The position numbers and the translations under genes were made by a program. Shown here in pieces: positions 1-8,671 of a stretch of 64,000 nt of DNA; position 1 is the first letter of the stretch, and the number at the start of each line of letters is the position of its first letter. This DNA comes from Aminiphilus circumscriptus DSM 16581 (GTDB lineage Bacteria; Synergistota; Synergistia; Synergistales; Aminiphilaceae). Location of the stretch: assembly GCF_000526375.1 (NCBI RefSeq), contig NZ_JAFY01000007.1, forward strand, positions 248,001 to 312,000, in the 5' to 3' direction. The notes beneath the pieces were generated by a model, which was given only the letters and a program-made list of their open reading frames with translations, was not told the DNA's origin and made no database searches.

Positions 1-1293
1 GGACTCGATCTGAAGGGGGGCGCCCATATCCTGCTGCAGGCCAAAGGGACGCCGGAAAACCCCGTTACCGAGGACAGTGTGGAGCGCCTTCTCGCCGTGC
101 TTCGGAACCGTGTGGACCAGTACGGTGTTTCCGAGCCGGTCATTCAGCGCGAAGGCCGGGATCGTATCATCGTCGATCTCCCCGGAGTGGAGGATCCCGA
201 GGCGGCCCTCGAATTGATCGGCAAGACAGCGCTTCTGGAGTTCCGTGCGGTGGAGGGCATATCGCCCAGGGTTCCCGCTTCGCCGGAGCGGAAGAATTAC
301 GAGGATGATGCGAGTTTTGCCGCGGCGGAGGAACGTTGGAAGGCGGCGGCGGAGCAAGTTGCCGCTGCCCAGCAGGAGATGGCCGCCAGGGCCGAGGAAG
401 ACGACGCGCTCGTGATCATGAAGGATGAAAAAAACGTCGCCTATCTTCTCGGGCCGCCCCTCGTCACCGGAAAGGATCTTCTCGATGCCAAGACCGCTTT
501 CGACAATCTCGGGCGTCCCGTGGTGACCATCAAGTTCAACGCCGAAGGCACGAAACTTTTCGACAAGGCCACGGCGGACAATGTGGGACGTCAGCTCGCG
601 ATCGCTCTCGACGGAGTTGTGGTTTCCGCGCCGGTGGTGCAGGAGAGAATCAGCGGCGGTGACGCGCAGATCTCCGGAAGTTTCTCCCCCGCGGAAGCGC
701 AGCGCCTCGCCATCATGCTCCGGGCAGGCGCACTTCCCGTTCCGGTGGAAATTCTCGAAAACCGTTCCGTGGGACCCACTCTGGGAAGCGATTCCATCGA
801 ATCCGGACTTCGTGCTGGATTGATCGGGGCGGCTTTGGTGGTGCTCTTCATGCTGCTCTACTACAGATTCCTCGGAATCGCTGCGGATGTGGCCTTGGGT
901 GTGGCGGTTCTTCTCGTCTTCGCGGCACTCATCAGCTTGAAGGCGACCCTGACGCTTCCCGGCATCGCGGGAATCGTGCTCACCATCGGTATGGCCGTGG
1001 ATGGCAACATCCTCATCTATGAGCGCATCAAGGAGGAGCAGCGAGCGGGAAAAACACCTCTTGCTGCCGTCGACGCGGGATTCCGCAAGGCCATCACGAC
1101 CATTATGGATGCGAACATCACCACCCTCATCGCCGCTGCGGTGCTCTACTACTTCGGCAGCGGACCCATTCGAGGTTTCGCCGTGACCCTGAGCATCGGC
1201 ATTATGGCCAGCCTTTTCAGCGCCATCGTGGTGACCAGGGCTCTGCTGCAGATCTTCTTTGGGCGCAGCCGAAGTGTCCGGCTGCAGCAGTAG
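1..1293 (+). CDS. secD: SecD, protein-export membrane protein (5' end missing)
   Basis: The window opens inside this gene; 430 residues are visible and the N-terminal membrane segment lies upstream. SecD works with SecF in the inner membrane and uses the proton gradient to help pull preproteins out of the SecYEG channel. The first visible residues are the family motif GLDLKGG. A periplasmic domain follows, and five hydrophobic segments fill about residues 270-425, which is the usual SecD C-terminal half. The stop at 1291-1293 is followed 19 nt later by secF, the normal partner order. The Gln/Glu/Ala-rich stretch around residues 95-140 is a variable loop. The identification is secure. Confidence 0.97.
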   Translation, partial: GLDLKGGAHILLQAKGTPENPVTEDSVERLLAVLRNRVDQYGVSEPVIQREGRDRIIVDLPGVEDPEAALELIGKTALLEFRAVEGISPRVPASPERKNYEDDASFAAAEERWKAAAEQVAAAQQEMAARAEEDDALVIMKDEKNVAYLLGPPLVTGKDLLDAKTAFDNLGRPVVTIKFNAEGTKLFDKATADNVGRQLAIALDGVVVSAPVVQERISGGDAQISGSFSPAEAQRLAIMLRAGALPVPVEILENRSVGPTLGSDSIESGLRAGLIGAALVVLFMLLYYRFLGIAADVALGVAVLLVFAALISLKATLTLPGIAGIVLTIGMAVDGNILIYERIKEEQRAGKTPLAAVDAGFRKAITTIMDANITTLIAAAVLYYFGSGPIRGFAVTLSIGIMASLFSAIVVTRALLQIFFGRSRSVRLQQ

Positions 1294-1312
1294 AGGGTTA
1301 GGAGGAGCGGAG

Positions 1313-2185
1313 ATGTCGTTGAGAACAAAGCACATTCGTTTTATGGAAATTCGCCGCGTTTCCCTTGCCCTGAGCGCGCTGCTGCTGCTGGGCAGTATGG
1401 CGTTGCTGATGACGAAGGGGCTCAATCTCGGTATCGATTTCACGGGAGGTATCATCGTTCAGGTCGAGTTCTCCTCTCCCGTGACGGTCAAAGAGGTGCG
1501 CGAGACCCTTGCCGAGAGCGGACAGCAGCACGTGACCATTCAGGCCTACAGCGACAGGGGAGTCATCGTTCGGCTCGCCGCGGACGATGAGGCATCCCAG
1601 AAGGCCGCCATCGACGCAATGAAGAAGAAGGATTCCGGAGTGAACGTGCTCCGCATCGAAAAAGTCGGGCCGGTGGTGGGAAAACAGCTTCGCGAGGAGG
1701 CCGTCGTTGCGGTTGCGGTGGCCCTTGTGGGCATTCTTCTCTACATCACGGTGCGTTTCCGGTTCCGTTTCGCCGTCGTGAGCGTGGTGGCCCTCTTGCA
1801 CGATACCATTCTCACTCTGGGACTTTTCAGCCTCCTTGGAAGAGAAATCTCTCTCACCTTTATCGCCGCGATTCTCACCGTCGTGGGCTATTCGCTGAAC
1901 GACACCATCGTCGTTCTCGACCGTGTCCGCGAGAACTGGAAGGAACTTCGCTCGAAGGGGATCGTCCATCTTCTCGACCTTTCCATCAACCAGACACTTT
2001 CGAGGACCATCAACACATCGTTGACGACGCTGCTCCCCGTAACGGCGCTCTTTCTCTGGGGAGGACCCGTCATCGGTGATTTTTCCCTCGCGCTTTTGGC
2101 GGGAATTCTGGTGGGAACTTACAGCTCCATCTATATCGCGGGGGCACTTCTCTGCGAGTGGAATCTCCGAAAACCGGAAATCTGA
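1313..2185 (+). CDS. secF: SecF, protein-export membrane protein
   Basis: 290 residues. Partner of SecD in the SecDF complex that drives late steps of protein translocation across the inner membrane. Residues around 40-47 read LGIDFTGG, the SecF version of the family motif. One N-terminal membrane helix, a small periplasmic domain and five C-terminal helices can be seen. The ATG at 1313 was chosen because a GGAGG lies at 1301-1305 with good spacing; an in-frame start at 1259 would overlap secD by 35 nt and lacks such a site. Co-transcribed with secD. About 97 nt follow before the next gene. Confidence 0.97.
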   Translation: MSLRTKHIRFMEIRRVSLALSALLLLGSMALLMTKGLNLGIDFTGGIIVQVEFSSPVTVKEVRETLAESGQQHVTIQAYSDRGVIVRLAADDEASQKAAIDAMKKKDSGVNVLRIEKVGPVVGKQLREEAVVAVAVALVGILLYITVRFRFRFAVVSVVALLHDTILTLGLFSLLGREISLTFIAAILTVVGYSLNDTIVVLDRVRENWKELRSKGIVHLLDLSINQTLSRTINTSLTTLLPVTALFLWGGPVIGDFSLALLAGILVGTYSSIYIAGALLCEWNLRKPEI

Positions 2186-2217
2186 GAGGTTTGCGGCGGA
2201 GCGGGTTGGCCGGACCA

Positions 2218-2226
2218 TGCTATAGT
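2218..2226 (+). promoter_or_regulatory. Possible extended -10 promoter before the lapA-like gene
   Basis: The gap between secF and the next gene contains TGC followed by TATAGT, an extended -10 box. No good -35 hexamer stands 16-18 nt upstream, but extended -10 promoters can work without one. The same TGC-plus-TA arrangement is present in the three clearer promoters of this window. A start of transcription near 2233 would give a leader of about 50 nt. Confidence 0.3.
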
Positions 2227-2282
2227 TGTGCCGAAGCGGGTTGGGCTGGAAGCCGTGCGTCGAGTCTCAAGGAGGGATGCAC

Positions 2283-2813
2283 ATGAAGAGTTATGCGCTT
2301 GCCATTGCGATAGCCATGCTTGTGGCAGCCGGATATGCCTTTCAGAATACCGGTGATGTGACCGTTCGCTTTCTCATCTGGGAGCGCCAGATTCCGCAGG
2401 GAATCTGGGAGATCCTTCTCTTCGCGGCTGGAGGCATTCTCATGTGGTTTGTCTCTCTCGTCGCTCTTTTGGAGGTTCGGAGTGGATTGAAGCGGGAGAT
2501 CCGGGATTTGCAGAAGCGCAACGAGGCTCTCTCCGAGGAACGCACGGCGCTGCTCACCGCTCTTGCGAGCCTGAAGGGATTCGAGCGGGAACATGTCGCG
2601 ACGTGTGTGCCCGCACCCTCCGAAGAGAAAGTTTCCACGGGGATCCCCGCGAGCGAAGAATGTGCTGCGGCGGGTGTTCCCTGCGAGGTGAAAAAATGGG
2701 AAGAGGAACCGGAAATGCCCGAAAAACCAGCCTCGTTCGAGGATGCTGCCGCGGAGGAGCAATCTCTTGAGGATGTTGTCATGAAAGTGGACGAGGAGCA
2801 GGAGCGGCGGTGA
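2283..2813 (+). CDS. LapA-domain (DUF1049-type) membrane protein
   Basis: 176 residues. Two hydrophobic helices (about 3-20 and 40-62) flank a short extracytoplasmic stretch with the 'FQN...V.V.FL' pattern typical of LapA/DUF1049 proteins. A predicted coiled coil follows at about 66-97, then a long acidic tail rich in Glu, Pro and Ala to the C terminus. Family members are small inner-membrane proteins, in E. coli linked to assembly of lipopolysaccharide handling; the role here is not known. ATG 2283 has AAGGAGG about 7 nt upstream; the ATG at 2277 is too close to that site. It ends in a 4-nt GTGA overlap with recJ. The tail is longer than usual for the family. Confidence 0.75.
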   Translation: MKSYALAIAIAMLVAAGYAFQNTGDVTVRFLIWERQIPQGIWEILLFAAGGILMWFVSLVALLEVRSGLKREIRDLQKRNEALSEERTALLTALASLKGFEREHVATCVPAPSEEKVSTGIPASEECAAAGVPCEVKKWEEEPEMPEKPASFEDAAAEEQSLEDVVMKVDEEQERR

Positions 2814-4483
2814 TCGATATCTGCGCCGGTGACGAGATCCGGGTGAGGTATCCTGAAGAAGACGCCTCGACCCTCGCCCTTACTCTTGGATGTAGCCGAA
2901 TCTTCGCGAGTGTACTCCAGATGCGCGGCTTGGGGTGTTCTGAGAAGGCTCGGGCGAAACATCGTCCGGGCCTTCGGCTCGCTTTGGAGGAACTTTTCCT
3001 CGGTAATGAAGATCCTGGAGGCGAAGGGCTCCGGGCCGCCCTTCGCGAGGGGGTGCGGGTCGTCGTCTATGGGGACTACGATGTCGATGGTGTTGCTGCC
3101 ACGTCGCTCGCGGTGGAACTGTGTCTTTCGTACGGAGCGGAAGTCCGTTACTATATTCCGCATCGGCGCCTGCAGGGATACGGTATTCACGAGGAGATGA
3201 TCGGCCGCATTCTGCAGATGGGGTGCGATCTTCTCCTCGTCGTGGATTGCGGCACCAGGGACCGGAAGATTCTGGAGGGCGTCGTCGCCGCCGGTGTTCC
3301 CGTGTGGGTTTTCGACCATCATTTGCCCGAAGGTTCCACAGTCCGGGACGTGGGGGCCGTTCTCATCAATCCCCATGCCTCGAACGGAGACGAAGAAGGA
3401 GTGCGCCTTTGCGCCACGGGAGTCCTCTGGGCGTGGCTTTTCCGAAACGCCCTCGCGCCGGAGGAGTGGCTTCGTGAACGCCTGGATCTCGTGGCACTGG
3501 CCACTGTGGCGGATTGTGTCTCCCTGGGTCCTTTGAACCGCGCCCTCGTTTTCGAGGGACTCGAGCGCATCCGCCAAGGGCGAAGGGTGGGCCTGAGATT
3601 GCTCGCGGAGCGGCTCGGGCTCGTTTTTCAGCGTATCGGCGAGGAAGACCTCGCCATGAAACTCATTCCCTGCCTGAATGCTGCGGGAAGACTCGATCTC
3701 GCGGATGTGTCCGTTCGGGTTCTTCTCGGAGAGAAGGACACGCTCCAGTGGGTGGAGCGGCTTGTCGAACTGAACAGAAAACGTCAGTATCTTTCCGGGC
3801 GGCTCGTGGACGAGATCTCCACGGCAATCTCCGCGGAGGAACGTCATGTTCTTCGGGGGAACGAATGGCCTGTGGGAATCCTGAGCAGTGTGGCAAGCCG
3901 TCTCTGCTCGCAATTCCGAAGGCCCATCGCGCTGGCGGCGCCGGCGGGAGAGGTTCTTCGCGGCACTCTCCGCGTGCCCGGCGGAGTGGATGCGGTGGCG
4001 ATTCTTCGGAATGTGGAGGAACATCTCCTTGAGTGGGGCGGACACCGTCAAGCCGCTGGATTCAGCGTTGCTCCCGAAAGATGGAATGTCGTGGAGGAAA
4101 GGCTCGAATACAGCCTGTCCGAAGTGAAAATCCAGAAGGACCTTCTGGAGGTCCTCGCCTTTCCTCCGCAGGAGATCGACATGGCTTCCTGGCGGGAGGT
4201 GGAAACGCTGGGGCCTTTCGGCATGGGCAATCCAAGACCGCTCCTCTACGCGGAGAACAAAGGGGTTTCGTCGATCCGTCCCCTCGGAGGCAACGGGAGG
4301 CACGTCACCGTGGAGGTTGGAGGCGTGCCTCTCCTCGGATTCAATGCGGCCAAACTTCTCGCGGGGTGTCCGAATCCCCGCGGATGGGTGTATGCTCCCC
4401 GAATTGACCACTGGAGGGGACAAGCGCGCCTTCAGTTCGTGCTGGAGCGAATCGTCCATAGCGGAGGCGTTGAGCATGCGTGA
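2810..4483 (+). CDS. recJ: RecJ single-stranded-DNA-specific exonuclease
   Basis: 557 residues, usual length for RecJ. It degrades single-stranded DNA 5' to 3' in recombination and repair. The DHH-family motifs are visible: GDYDVDG near residue 88, VDCGT near 145 and FDHHLPEG near 168, which together bind the metal ions. The DHHA1 domain and an OB-like C-terminal part ('GRHVTVEV') follow. The start is GTG 2810, overlapping the previous stop by 4 nt, with a GGAG-rich sequence upstream. In Firmicutes recJ is usually followed by apt and relA; here apt is missing and relA overlaps recJ directly by 8 nt. Confidence 0.95.
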   Translation: MIDICAGDEIRVRYPEEDASTLALTLGCSRIFASVLQMRGLGCSEKARAKHRPGLRLALEELFLGNEDPGGEGLRAALREGVRVVVYGDYDVDGVAATSLAVELCLSYGAEVRYYIPHRRLQGYGIHEEMIGRILQMGCDLLLVVDCGTRDRKILEGVVAAGVPVWVFDHHLPEGSTVRDVGAVLINPHASNGDEEGVRLCATGVLWAWLFRNALAPEEWLRERLDLVALATVADCVSLGPLNRALVFEGLERIRQGRRVGLRLLAERLGLVFQRIGEEDLAMKLIPCLNAAGRLDLADVSVRVLLGEKDTLQWVERLVELNRKRQYLSGRLVDEISTAISAEERHVLRGNEWPVGILSSVASRLCSQFRRPIALAAPAGEVLRGTLRVPGGVDAVAILRNVEEHLLEWGGHRQAAGFSVAPERWNVVEERLEYSLSEVKIQKDLLEVLAFPPQEIDMASWREVETLGPFGMGNPRPLLYAENKGVSSIRPLGGNGRHVTVEVGGVPLLGFNAAKLLAGCPNPRGWVYAPRIDHWRGQARLQFVLERIVHSGGVEHA

Positions 4484-6818
4484 CGAGGACGAAGGCGGTC
4501 GAGACCGCGGAGGAGAACGAGGAAGCCTTGTGCGGGGAAAGGCCATGCGTGCCACCTTGGGGACGCTTGGGACCGAGACGCGTCAAGGACAGGGAATAGC
4601 TGCTTTGCGTCTTCTTCGGGACAGCTTCGTCGGCAGGCTTCCCGAGAACCAGCGTGTCACGCCGGTCAAACTCGCATGGCAGGAATTGTGGGGGAAAGCG
4701 GCCCGTTTTCTTTCGAAAGAGGATCTTTCCGTTCTGGGAGAAGCCCTCGTGATTGCTGCGGAGGCGCACAAGGACCAGGTGCGGTCTACGGGAGACCCCT
4801 ACATTGTGCATCCACTCAGCGTCGCCTCTATCCTTGCGGACATGCAGCTCGACAGGGACACGCTCGTGGCGACGCTTCTGCATGATGTCCTCGAAGACAC
4901 TCCTCTCGACTCGGCGATGTTGGAACAGAAATTCGGGGCACAAGTGCTCACCCTCGTTGATGGAGTCACGAAGCTCGGCAAGCTCCCCTTTCGTTCCTTC
5001 GAGGACTACCAGGCGGAGAATCTGCGCAAGATGTTCCTCGTCATGGCCAAGGATATCCGGGTGGTCCTCATCAAGCTCGCGGACAGGGTGCACAACATGC
5101 GAACGCTTCAGGCCCTTCGGAGGGACAAGCAGCTCCGCATCGCAAAGGAGACCATCGAGATTTACGCGCCTCTCGCGCATCGGCTTGGTATCTATCAGAT
5201 CAAGAGGGAACTCGAGGACCTTTCCTACAAGATCCTCGACCCGGACATGTACCACGAGATCCGCCGCCGGGTCCGGAAAAAACTTCCCGAGAGGGAGGCC
5301 ATTGTCAAGAAGGCCATCGACCTGCTCCAGGAACGACTCAAAGGTTCCGGAGTCGATGTATACATCACGGGAAGAGCAAAACATTTCTACAGCATCTACG
5401 AGAAAATGCGAAGAAAAAACCTCTCTCTCGACCAGCTCTACGACCTGCTGGCGGTGAGGGTTATCGTCAATACAGTGGTGGAATGCTACACGGTTCTCGG
5501 TGTGGTGCATACCCTGTGGAAGCCTATTCCGGGGCAATTCGACGACTACATCGCCAATCCGAAGAACAACATGTACCAGTCTCTGCATACCACGGTGGTG
5601 GGTCCCAGCGGCGAGCCTTTGGAGGTGCAGATTCGAACCTGGGAGATGAATCTCCTCGCCGAATACGGCATTGCGGCTCACTGGCGATACAAAGAACGCA
5701 AGACCAAAATGGACGAGCTCGACAACAAGCTCACCTGGATACGGCAGGCTCTCGAATCCCCCGGGGAGGACAATGAACCGGCGGAGTTTCTTGAGCATCT
5801 CAAGGCGGATGTGCTCACCTCGGAGGTCTTTGTCTTCACTCCAAAGGGGGATGTCATGAATCTCCCCCACGGCTCCACGCCCATCGATTTCGCCTACACC
5901 ATCCACACGGAGGTGGGGAACAAGTGCGTCGGGGCCATGGTGAACGGGCGTATTGTCTCGATGGACTACACACTGCAGAACGGGGATATCGTGCGTGTGC
6001 TCACCTCCCCTCAGGGGCGCCCCTCCAGGGACTGGTTGAAGCTTGTTCGGAGCAATCGTGCTCAGGCGAAGATCCGGAGCTATTTTCGCCAGCAGGATAG
6101 AGCGGAGCGGGATGAACGGCTGGGCAAGGGGCAGGAGATGCTCGAGCGGGAGTTGCGCCGCCGCCTGGAGCAGCCGGAGCTGGAGTTGACCTCGGAGTAC
6201 ATGGGGGCTCTCAACAAAATCGCCCATGACATGGGATTTTCCAACGGGGAAGACCTGCTCGTTGAAATCGGATCGGGGCGCCAGAATCCCAGTGCCGTCG
6301 CATCGAGGGTTGTGCAGCTTAGGGCAACGACGTCCCAGGATGTGGAAATCCCCCAGGAGGCAGTTATTCCGAAGAGGGAAGTCGATGCGGAAATCGTGGT
6401 GGACGGAACGGAAGGAGTGCTTGTGGGAATCGCCAACTGCTGCAGGCCCATTCCCGGGGATGCCATCGTGGGATACGTGACGAAGAACCGCGGTATCACC
6501 GTGCACAGGGTGGACTGCGCCAATGTGGACACTTCGGCGGAGGAGCGCACCATCCCCGTTGCATGGGGAAAAAAGACCGCTCCCCGCTACACGAGCAGGA
6601 TCAAGCTCGAGGCGGCGGACCGACCGGGACTGTTTGCCGAGGTCACCCAGGCTTTGGCCGCAGGAGATGCGTCCATTCTGAGCGTCAAGGCCAACGTGAA
6701 GGGAGCCAATCGTGCGGTCATGACCGCTGAGATTCAGGTTCATGATCTGGAACACCTTTATCGGATCATGGCGCGGATCAATACCGTCAAAGGTGTCATG
6801 CAAGTGGAACGGGGGTGA
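4476..6818 (+). CDS. relA: RelA/SpoT-family (p)ppGpp synthetase/hydrolase
   Basis: 780 residues with the full long-RSH layout. The HD hydrolase domain keeps H112, H136, D137 and the following E140-D141, so hydrolysis should be possible. The synthetase domain contains the YSI..KM motif and the PK.N.YQSLHT and EVQIRT motifs. A TGS domain (near 455) and a C-terminal ACT domain (near 705) follow. The synthetase activity motif is Q354-F-D-D357, resembling the ExDD of monofunctional RelA rather than the RxKD of bifunctional Rel/SpoT, although the HD site looks intact. ATG 4476 has GGAGG at 4463-4467; in-frame codons further upstream lie inside recJ. Makes and probably degrades the stringent-response alarmone. 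Confidence 0.95.
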   Translation: MRDEDEGGRDRGGERGSLVRGKAMRATLGTLGTETRQGQGIAALRLLRDSFVGRLPENQRVTPVKLAWQELWGKAARFLSKEDLSVLGEALVIAAEAHKDQVRSTGDPYIVHPLSVASILADMQLDRDTLVATLLHDVLEDTPLDSAMLEQKFGAQVLTLVDGVTKLGKLPFRSFEDYQAENLRKMFLVMAKDIRVVLIKLADRVHNMRTLQALRRDKQLRIAKETIEIYAPLAHRLGIYQIKRELEDLSYKILDPDMYHEIRRRVRKKLPEREAIVKKAIDLLQERLKGSGVDVYITGRAKHFYSIYEKMRRKNLSLDQLYDLLAVRVIVNTVVECYTVLGVVHTLWKPIPGQFDDYIANPKNNMYQSLHTTVVGPSGEPLEVQIRTWEMNLLAEYGIAAHWRYKERKTKMDELDNKLTWIRQALESPGEDNEPAEFLEHLKADVLTSEVFVFTPKGDVMNLPHGSTPIDFAYTIHTEVGNKCVGAMVNGRIVSMDYTLQNGDIVRVLTSPQGRPSRDWLKLVRSNRAQAKIRSYFRQQDRAERDERLGKGQEMLERELRRRLEQPELELTSEYMGALNKIAHDMGFSNGEDLLVEIGSGRQNPSAVASRVVQLRATTSQDVEIPQEAVIPKREVDAEIVVDGTEGVLVGIANCCRPIPGDAIVGYVTKNRGITVHRVDCANVDTSAEERTIPVAWGKKTAPRYTSRIKLEAADRPGLFAEVTQALAAGDASILSVKANVKGANRAVMTAEIQVHDLEHLYRIMARINTVKGVMQVERG

Positions 6819-6822
6819 TGTC

Positions 6823-7272
6823 GTGCGTGCCGTCGTGCAGCGTGTGGATTGGGCGAATGTTCGGGTCGGCGAGGAAACGGTGGGCGAGGTGGGTTTGGGG
6901 ATGTGCGTTCTCCTCGGTGTCTCCGGGGAGGATACGGACGCCGATGTGACCTGGATGGCCGAGAAGATCGCCACGCTGCGCATTTTCGAAGATGCCGAGG
7001 GAAAACTCAACCGCTCTTTGGGTGATGTAGGCGGATCCATGCTCGTGATCTCTCAGTTCACGCTCTACGGGGATTGCCGGAAAGGGCGAAGGCCTTCCTT
7101 CACGGAAGCCGCGCCTCCCGAGAAAGGCAAGTCCTGTTACGAACTCTTCTGCCGTCTGGTCGAGGAGAAGGGCATTCCCGTTTCCACGGGGATCTTTCGT
7201 GCGGACATGCGGGTGTCTCTTTGCAACAACGGTCCCGTCACGATGATCATCGACAGCAAAGGAGTGTTCTAA
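6823..7272 (+). CDS. dtd: D-aminoacyl-tRNA deacylase
   Basis: 149 residues, standard for Dtd. It frees tRNAs wrongly charged with D-amino acids (and glycine from tRNA-Ala) in the cytoplasm. The two active-site signatures are clear: SQFTLYGDCRKGRRPSF in the middle and the GPVTM motif close to the C terminus. The protein begins RAVVQRV like most family members, which fixes the GTG start at 6823, 4 nt after the relA stop. relA-dtd order is common in Firmicutes and relatives. The ribosome site is a plain G-rich stretch. Confidence 0.95.
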   Translation: MRAVVQRVDWANVRVGEETVGEVGLGMCVLLGVSGEDTDADVTWMAEKIATLRIFEDAEGKLNRSLGDVGGSMLVISQFTLYGDCRKGRRPSFTEAAPPEKGKSCYELFCRLVEEKGIPVSTGIFRADMRVSLCNNGPVTMIIDSKGVF

Positions 7273-7276
7273 AACC

Positions 7277-7957
7277 ATGGAGATGCGCCGTTTCGCCCTG
7301 GGGGCGTTGTGGACGAACGGATATCTGGTGTGGACCGAGGAGCGGCGGGGAATTTTCGTCGATCCCGGCGGCGATGTTTCGGAGGTTGATGCCTGGCTTC
7401 GGGAAAAGGAGATTGTCCTCGAAGCAATCCTTCTCACCCATGGACATGCGGATCATATCGCCGGTGTGGAGGGGCTGCGCAGGGGAAAAAAGATTCCCGT
7501 GGCCATCCATGTGCTCGACGCGCCGAAACTCTCCGCCGCCACGGAGAACCTCTCTGCCTTCATAGGAAATCCTCTGGTGTGCAATGCGGCGGAGTTGCTC
7601 CTTGAGGACGGAATGACTTTGGAGATCGCAGGGTTTTCTATTCACGTTCTCCATACGCCGGGGCATACGGAGGGATCCTGCTGTTTCCTCGTGGAGGAGC
7701 AGAAGTCCCTTTCGCAAGGAACGACAGGTGTCTCCGCGTCGGCCTCGCGAAGGAACGAGACGCTGCTCTTCTCCGGAGACACGCTCTTCGCCCAGAGCGT
7801 GGGCAGAACGGACCTCCCCGGAGGCGATGAGGCGACCCTGCTCCACTCTCTGAAGAAGCTCGCCGAGCTTCCCGACGAGCTTCGGGTGCTTCCAGGCCAC
7901 GGCCCGGAGACGACCATCGGGCGGGAGCGGGAAAGCAATCCTTTCTGGCCTCGCTAA
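7277..7957 (+). CDS. Metallo-beta-lactamase-fold hydrolase (glyoxalase II-like)
   Basis: 226 residues. The metal-binding motif H55-G-H57-A-D59-H60 is present, followed by HTPGHTEGS, SGDTLF...GRTDLPGG and a C-terminal LPGHGPETT, the spacing seen in YqgX/YcbL-type thiolester hydrolases. The natural substrate is unknown; hydroxyacylglutathione is only one possibility. A stretch of about 20 residues rich in Ser/Thr near 145-160 interrupts the fold between the histidine and SGDTLF motifs and looks like a surface loop. The gene starts 4 nt after dtd with AAAGGAG upstream. Its place after relA-dtd is shared with many Gram-positive genomes. Confidence 0.85.
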   Translation: MEMRRFALGALWTNGYLVWTEERRGIFVDPGGDVSEVDAWLREKEIVLEAILLTHGHADHIAGVEGLRRGKKIPVAIHVLDAPKLSAATENLSAFIGNPLVCNAAELLLEDGMTLEIAGFSIHVLHTPGHTEGSCCFLVEEQKSLSQGTTGVSASASRRNETLLFSGDTLFAQSVGRTDLPGGDEATLLHSLKKLAELPDELRVLPGHGPETTIGRERESNPFWPR

Positions 7958-7966
7958 GGGGATCGC

Positions 7967-8671
7967 GTGTTTCTTGCACGGTTACCCCGGGACCAGTGGC
8001 CCCGGGAACGCCTTTTCTCTCTGGGGCCTGAAGCACTTTCACTCTGCGAGCTTCTCGCTATTCTTTTGCATACGGGTTCCCGGGGGATGGACGTTTTGGA
8101 ACTTGGCGGTATGCTTCTTGAGGAGTTCGGTGATCTCACAGGTCTCGCTCGGGCGGCTCCGGAGGAGTTCCTCGCGGTGAAGGGACTGGGTGAAGCCAAG
8201 GTGGCGAACCTCGTCGCGGCTTTGGAGCTGGCGAGAAGGCTGCGAAGCGAAAGTGCCAAAACAGGCCGGAACGAGACGTGGCGCAGCCGTGTCGCTTCTT
8301 GGGCCGAAAACCTTGCAACGGAAGAAAGGGAGTTCATCCTTGCTCTTTTCCTGGATCGCAAGGGGCGGATCCTCGGGGAGAAACAGGTTTCCTATGGTGG
8401 GCTGGACGGAGCTTTCCTGGATCTGCCGTTTCTGTTGCGAAGGGCCGTTCGTCTCGACGCGGCGGCGATGGTTCTCGGTCACAATCATCCTGACGGTACT
8501 CCGGAACCCAGCAGGGAGGACCGGGAACTCACGTTGCTCCTCTCCAGGCGTCTTCGGATGCTGGATATGGAGCTGTTCGGGCATTTCGTGCTGGCTGGCG
8601 GCAGGTTCGTTCCTGTGGAGGTCGGCGAAGAGAGAAGGAAAGCGGGGGAATCTGCGTGTTCAAGTGGATAG
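7967..8671 (+). CDS. radC: RadC/YeeS-type JAB (MPN+) domain protein
   Basis: 234 residues with a helix-hairpin-helix-like N-terminal part ('VKGLGEAKVANLVAALE') and a C-terminal JAB domain. The zinc motif H172-N-H174-PDG, followed by PS and an Asp, is complete, and a Glu earlier in the domain can serve as the catalytic acid. RadC was named for a DNA-repair phenotype that later proved misassigned; its actual function is unclear. It often sits directly before mreB, as here, where the stop overlaps mreB by 16 nt. GTG 7967 is preceded by AAGGGG. Confidence 0.92.
   Translation: MFLARLPRDQWPRERLFSLGPEALSLCELLAILLHTGSRGMDVLELGGMLLEEFGDLTGLARAAPEEFLAVKGLGEAKVANLVAALELARRLRSESAKTGRNETWRSRVASWAENLATEEREFILALFLDRKGRILGEKQVSYGGLDGAFLDLPFLLRRAVRLDAAAMVLGHNHPDGTPEPSREDRELTLLLSRRLRMLDMELFGHFVLAGGRFVPVEVGEERRKAGESACSSG

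Noticed and set aside
4317-4475. N-terminal extension of relA into recJ
   Set aside because: The frame is open, but the added residues are unconserved, lie entirely inside recJ, and ATG 4476 has a proper GGAGG.
4341-7040. Long - strand open frame opposite relA
   Set aside because: Shadow of relA caused by codon bias; low-complexity His/Arg-rich translation without domains.
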